From Streptosporangium sp. NBC_01755 (GTDB lineage: Bacteria > Actinomycetota > Actinomycetes > Streptosporangiales > Streptosporangiaceae), in NCBI RefSeq assembly GCF_035917995.1, contig NZ_CP109131.1, positions 4,650,001 to 4,714,000 on the forward strand: a stretch of 64,000 bases of DNA, in the 5' to 3' direction. The stretch's first letter is position 1. Each line of letters starts with the position of its first letter. The translations under genes and the position numbers were made by a program. The notes beneath the pieces were generated by a model. It did no database searches. It saw only the letters and a program-made list of their open reading frames with translations, and was not told where the DNA came from. Below are positions 61,138-64,000 of the stretch, in pieces.

Positions 61138-63390
61138 GTGGTTTTTGCTCATAGTGAGAGTGACCGGCTACGGAACTGGCATCTGCTGACCGATCACCTA
61201 CGGGGTACGGCGGAGTTGGCGGCCCGCTTCGCTGAGAGGTTCGGCGGAGAGCGCATCGCCTGGTGGCTTGGCCTGCTGCACGATTGCGGCAAGGCCTCGT
61301 GTGACTGGCAGGAACGCCTGGCAGAGGTGTCGGGAACCGGGCGCCCGGTGGGCATCGATCACAAGACATTGGGTGCCCGCATGGCCCGGGAGCGAGGGCT
61401 GGGGTCCTTTGCTCTGGCGATCGCCGGTCATCATGGTGGGCTCGTGGATCCGCAGGCGTTGCGCGAGCGATTGGACAACCCGACGAAAGCGGATCGCGAC
61501 CGGGAATCCGATGCACTCGCTGTGCTGGAAAGCGGAATACTCCCGGAGTTGGACAATACCGATCGCGTGGTGATCCCCCCGGCATGGAGGCAACCGCTGG
61601 TGCGAGAGATGGCACTGCGGCTGACTTTCAGCGCGCTGTGCGATGCGGATTTCCTGGACACCGCCGCCCATTTCGCGGATGCCTCCGGTCCTGTCGTACG
61701 CCCCGACGCTGATTTCGGATATTTACGTGATCGGTTCGAGAAGAGACGTACAGCTCTGTTGGAAGATCGTCTCGTCCGCTCCGTCATTGATGCCGAGCGG
61801 GAGGAGGTCTATCGAGCATGCGTACGTGCCGCTGCTGCCAAGCCCGGCGTTTTCCGGCTGGCCGCACCCACGGGGGTGGGCAAGACCATCTCGGCCGGAG
61901 GATTCGCGCTACACCACGCCGCTCTGCGCGGACATCGCCGAGTGATCGTGGCGGTCCCCTTTTTGACGATCACTGAGCAGAACGCCGGTGTTTACCGGAG
62001 TTTGCTGGAGACCTCGCAGGGGGCACAGGTCGTGCTGGAGCATCACAGCGGGGTCAATCTGGACGAACCGTCCAACCGCTGGGCACGTCTGGCCGCGGAA
62101 AACTGGGACGCTCCGTTCGTGGTGACGACCACCGTCCGGCTGTTCGAGGCTTTGTTCGACCGGAAACCCGCTGCCATGCGCCGACTGCACCGGCTGGCGG
62201 GAGCGGTGATCGTGCTGGACGAAGTTCAATCACTACCGCACCAGATGCTGGTGCCGATTCTGGACGCCCTTCGAACGCTGGTCGACCACTTCGGGACGAC
62301 CGTGCTCCTCACCTCGGCCACCCAGCCGGACTTCTGGCACCTGAGTCCTTTCGAAACCCTTCCGGCGACCGAGATCGTTGCTGATCCCGCCGCGCTGGTA
62401 TCCCGGTTGCGGCGAGTCGAATTCGACTGGCGAATCGATCCCAGCCCCACCTTGGACGAACTCGCCGATGAGGCGGCCGCCCAGGAGCAGGCGCTGGTCG
62501 TGGTCAACACCACCGCCGACGCCCGTACGGTGTTCAACATCTGGCGTACGCAGGTTCCCGAGGGTGTGGCCTGGCACCTGTCGACCCGGATGTGCGCCGC
62601 ACATCGGCGCCGCGTGCTCGAAACGGTCCGTACTCGGTTAGCTGAGGGGATGCCGGTTCTTCTGGTGTCGACGCAGCTGATCGAGGCCGGGGTCGATGTC
62701 GATTTTCCCCTCGTCTACCGGGTCATGGCGCCGGCGGATTCCTTGCTTCAGGCGGCGGGACGAGCCAACCGTGAAGGCAATCTGCTCGGCCTGGGAAAGG
62801 TGGTCATTGTTGATCCCGAGGACGCCGGCCATCCACAGGCATACAAAACCCTGCTGGCTGCCACCCGCCTGTATTTCGGTCCAGGCAAGGCCGATCCCGA
62901 CAATCTCGCTGCGCTACGCGGCTACTACCGGTCGGTGTACGGCGCACTGAACCTGGAGGATTCACGCAGCGCCGGTCAGCGAATTCAGGACGCCAGAGGC
63001 ATTCTGGACTTCCCCGCTGTGACCGACGGGCCGGCCGACCCTGTCACCGGTATCCGTGATCGCCGCTATGCCTTCCGTATGATCACCGATGACGGTGTCA
63101 GCGTGGTGACCTCACGAGGAGCGGTCGATGAGGAGCAGCGGGAACTCATCGATCAGGTCGTGGAACGGGTTCGTACCGCCGCCCGCCCCGACGGGGCCGA
63201 CCTGCGACTGCTTCAGCCGTACGTGACCACCGTGCACCCCTCCGCACTGCGAAAGCCCGGAGTGGTCGCCCTGATGAAACCAATCATTGGTGAGCCCGGA
63301 CGCGCCGGCTCTCTTGCCGAGTGGATCGGCGACTACGACTCTCACACCGGTATCGAACTCGACCCCCGCACCGAGGAGTTCATCTGTTGA
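61138..63390 (+). CDS. cas3: CRISPR-associated helicase-nuclease Cas3 (type I-C)
   Basis: This 750-residue protein is recruited by Cascade to unwind and degrade target DNA. The HD nuclease domain is N-terminal: LLHDCGKAS with His48-Asp49, then AIAGHHGG. The helicase has Walker A APTGVGKT (about 243), DEVQ box VLDEVQSLPH (about 361), LTSATQP (about 392) and motif VI QAAGRANREG (about 538). The order HD then helicase and the DEVQ box fit the type I-C group. GTG 61138 follows GAGGA. Its TGA overlaps the cas5c start (TTGA). Confidence 0.96.
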   Translation: MVFAHSESDRLRNWHLLTDHLRGTAELAARFAERFGGERIAWWLGLLHDCGKASCDWQERLAEVSGTGRPVGIDHKTLGARMARERGLGSFALAIAGHHGGLVDPQALRERLDNPTKADRDRESDALAVLESGILPELDNTDRVVIPPAWRQPLVREMALRLTFSALCDADFLDTAAHFADASGPVVRPDADFGYLRDRFEKRRTALLEDRLVRSVIDAEREEVYRACVRAAAAKPGVFRLAAPTGVGKTISAGGFALHHAALRGHRRVIVAVPFLTITEQNAGVYRSLLETSQGAQVVLEHHSGVNLDEPSNRWARLAAENWDAPFVVTTTVRLFEALFDRKPAAMRRLHRLAGAVIVLDEVQSLPHQMLVPILDALRTLVDHFGTTVLLTSATQPDFWHLSPFETLPATEIVADPAALVSRLRRVEFDWRIDPSPTLDELADEAAAQEQALVVVNTTADARTVFNIWRTQVPEGVAWHLSTRMCAAHRRRVLETVRTRLAEGMPVLLVSTQLIEAGVDVDFPLVYRVMAPADSLLQAAGRANREGNLLGLGKVVIVDPEDAGHPQAYKTLLAATRLYFGPGKADPDNLAALRGYYRSVYGALNLEDSRSAGQRIQDARGILDFPAVTDGPADPVTGIRDRRYAFRMITDDGVSVVTSRGAVDEEQRELIDQVVERVRTAARPDGADLRLLQPYVTTVHPSALRKPGVVALMKPIIGEPGRAGSLAEWIGDYDSHTGIELDPRTEEFIC

Positions 63391-64000
63391 ACACGGTCAA
63401 ACCCTCATTACAGTTGCCGCGCTCCTCTGACGGTTCACCTCCGGTGGTGGTGCAGGTCGCGGGTGAGGCCGCGTTGTTCTCGCGGCCGGAGTTGAAGGCC
63501 GAGCGGCTGACCTATCCGGTGATGACACCGACTGCCGCCAGGGGAGTGCTGGAGGCGATCTTCTGGAAGCCGCAGATGCGCTACCGGGTGGTGGCCGTCG
63601 AAGTGCTCAAACCGATCAAACAGTTCACCATCCGGCGCAACGAGACCCATCAGGTGGTGTCGATGGCCGGGGCGCTGCGCGGGGATCGGGTGGACACCGC
63701 CGCCAATCGGGACCAACGCAACGCTGTGTGCCTGCGTGATGTGGCCTATCGGATCCACGCCCATATCGAGGCCGGTACGCAGGCCAACAAGAACGCCGCA
63801 GCCTACCGGGACCAGTTCCGGCGCAGGGTTACCCGAGGCTCCTGCTTCCACCAGCCGTTCCTGGGCACCAAGGAGTTCAGCGCGGACTTCGGCGATCCCG
63901 ACGACACACCGCCGATCAACCGGACCGAGGATCTGGGGGTGATGCTGCACACCATCCATTTCGGGCCACCGATCCAGATGGAGTGGTTCACCGCCCGACT
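63387..64000 (+). CDS. cas5c: Cas5c (Cas5d), type I-C, 3' end off window
   Basis: 204 codons are visible. TTG 63387 follows GAGGAG by 8 nt and overlaps the cas3 stop. The RAMP-like N-terminus carries the I-C signature AERLTYPVMTPTAARGVLEA, IFWKPQMRYRV and VLKPIKQFTIRRNE. In type I-C this protein, not Cas6, cleaves the precursor crRNA at the repeat hairpin and stays in Cascade. Further genes (cas8c, cas7c, cas4, cas1, cas2) are expected beyond the window. Confidence 0.93.
   Translation, partial: MNTVKPSLQLPRSSDGSPPVVVQVAGEAALFSRPELKAERLTYPVMTPTAARGVLEAIFWKPQMRYRVVAVEVLKPIKQFTIRRNETHQVVSMAGALRGDRVDTAANRDQRNAVCLRDVAYRIHAHIEAGTQANKNAAAYRDQFRRRVTRGSCFHQPFLGTKEFSADFGDPDDTPPINRTEDLGVMLHTIHFGPPIQMEWFTAR

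Noticed and set aside
1-64000. tRNA, rRNA, insertion sequences or integrase genes
   Set aside because: I looked for transposase, integrase and rRNA sequence and for tRNA-like cloverleafs by eye and found none; a covariance-model search could still reveal a small RNA.

Overview
The window is high-GC DNA (roughly 70 %) with GTG and TTG starts behind strong GGAGG-type ribosome sites, lipoprotein lipoboxes, and the XRE/DUF397/ATPase regulator sets typical of filamentous actinobacteria. A Streptosporangiales-like chromosome is the most likely source; that assignment is inference from gene content, not from a marker gene.

Layout. 1-1037 is the end of a PGM1-like ATP-grasp peptide ligase gene with a 23-glycine run. 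1571-12623 is a nucleoside uptake and salvage block: M20 amidohydrolase, BMP-type binding lipoprotein, two-domain ABC ATPase, two permeases, cytidine deaminase and thymidine phosphorylase, then an AMIN-like lipoprotein, a cupin and adenosine deaminase. Purine nucleoside phosphorylase and a phospho-sugar mutase follow at 16.9-19.7 kb on the other strand. Between them lies a heme-type uptake operon (hmuTUV-like, 14.0-16.9 kb) behind two iron boxes. 19.9-24.1 kb holds gamma-glutamylcyclotransferase, an LpdA-like quinone dehydrogenase and an XRE/DUF397/ATPase regulatory set. 24.2-27.7 kb is a scarred region: an internally deleted gene, a long inverted repeat, remnants and an intact pentapeptide-repeat membrane protein.

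27.7-47.0 kb is a catabolic island whose enzymes match the opening and cleavage of steroid A/B rings: two KstD-like dehydrogenases, KshA and KshB (9-alpha-hydroxylase oxygenase and reductase), a ketosteroid-isomerase-like protein, HsaB, two HsaA-like monooxygenases, HsaC extradiol dioxygenase and two HsaD-like C-C hydrolases, with two MFS transporters and IclR and TetR regulators. The most interesting signal here is a 15-bp palindromic box, consensus TCCCGCTnAGCGGGA, found nine times in the promoter regions of this island. At eight of the nine it sits 45-46 nt from a -10-like hexamer, which suggests a single activator controls the whole pathway. A TetR / winged-helix / truncated PPDK-like operon follows at 47.5-50.8 kb, then pyruvate carboxylase (52.6-55.9 kb), which together may handle pyruvate and C3 products.

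56.1-58.8 kb holds a run of small unknown proteins divergent from an XRE-type regulator. 59.36-60.65 kb is a CRISPR array of 18 repeats and 17 spacers, two of them identical, followed by cas3 and the start of cas5c, so a type I-C system that continues past the window. Throughout the window, short tandem duplications repeatedly begin over the stop codon of a gene.
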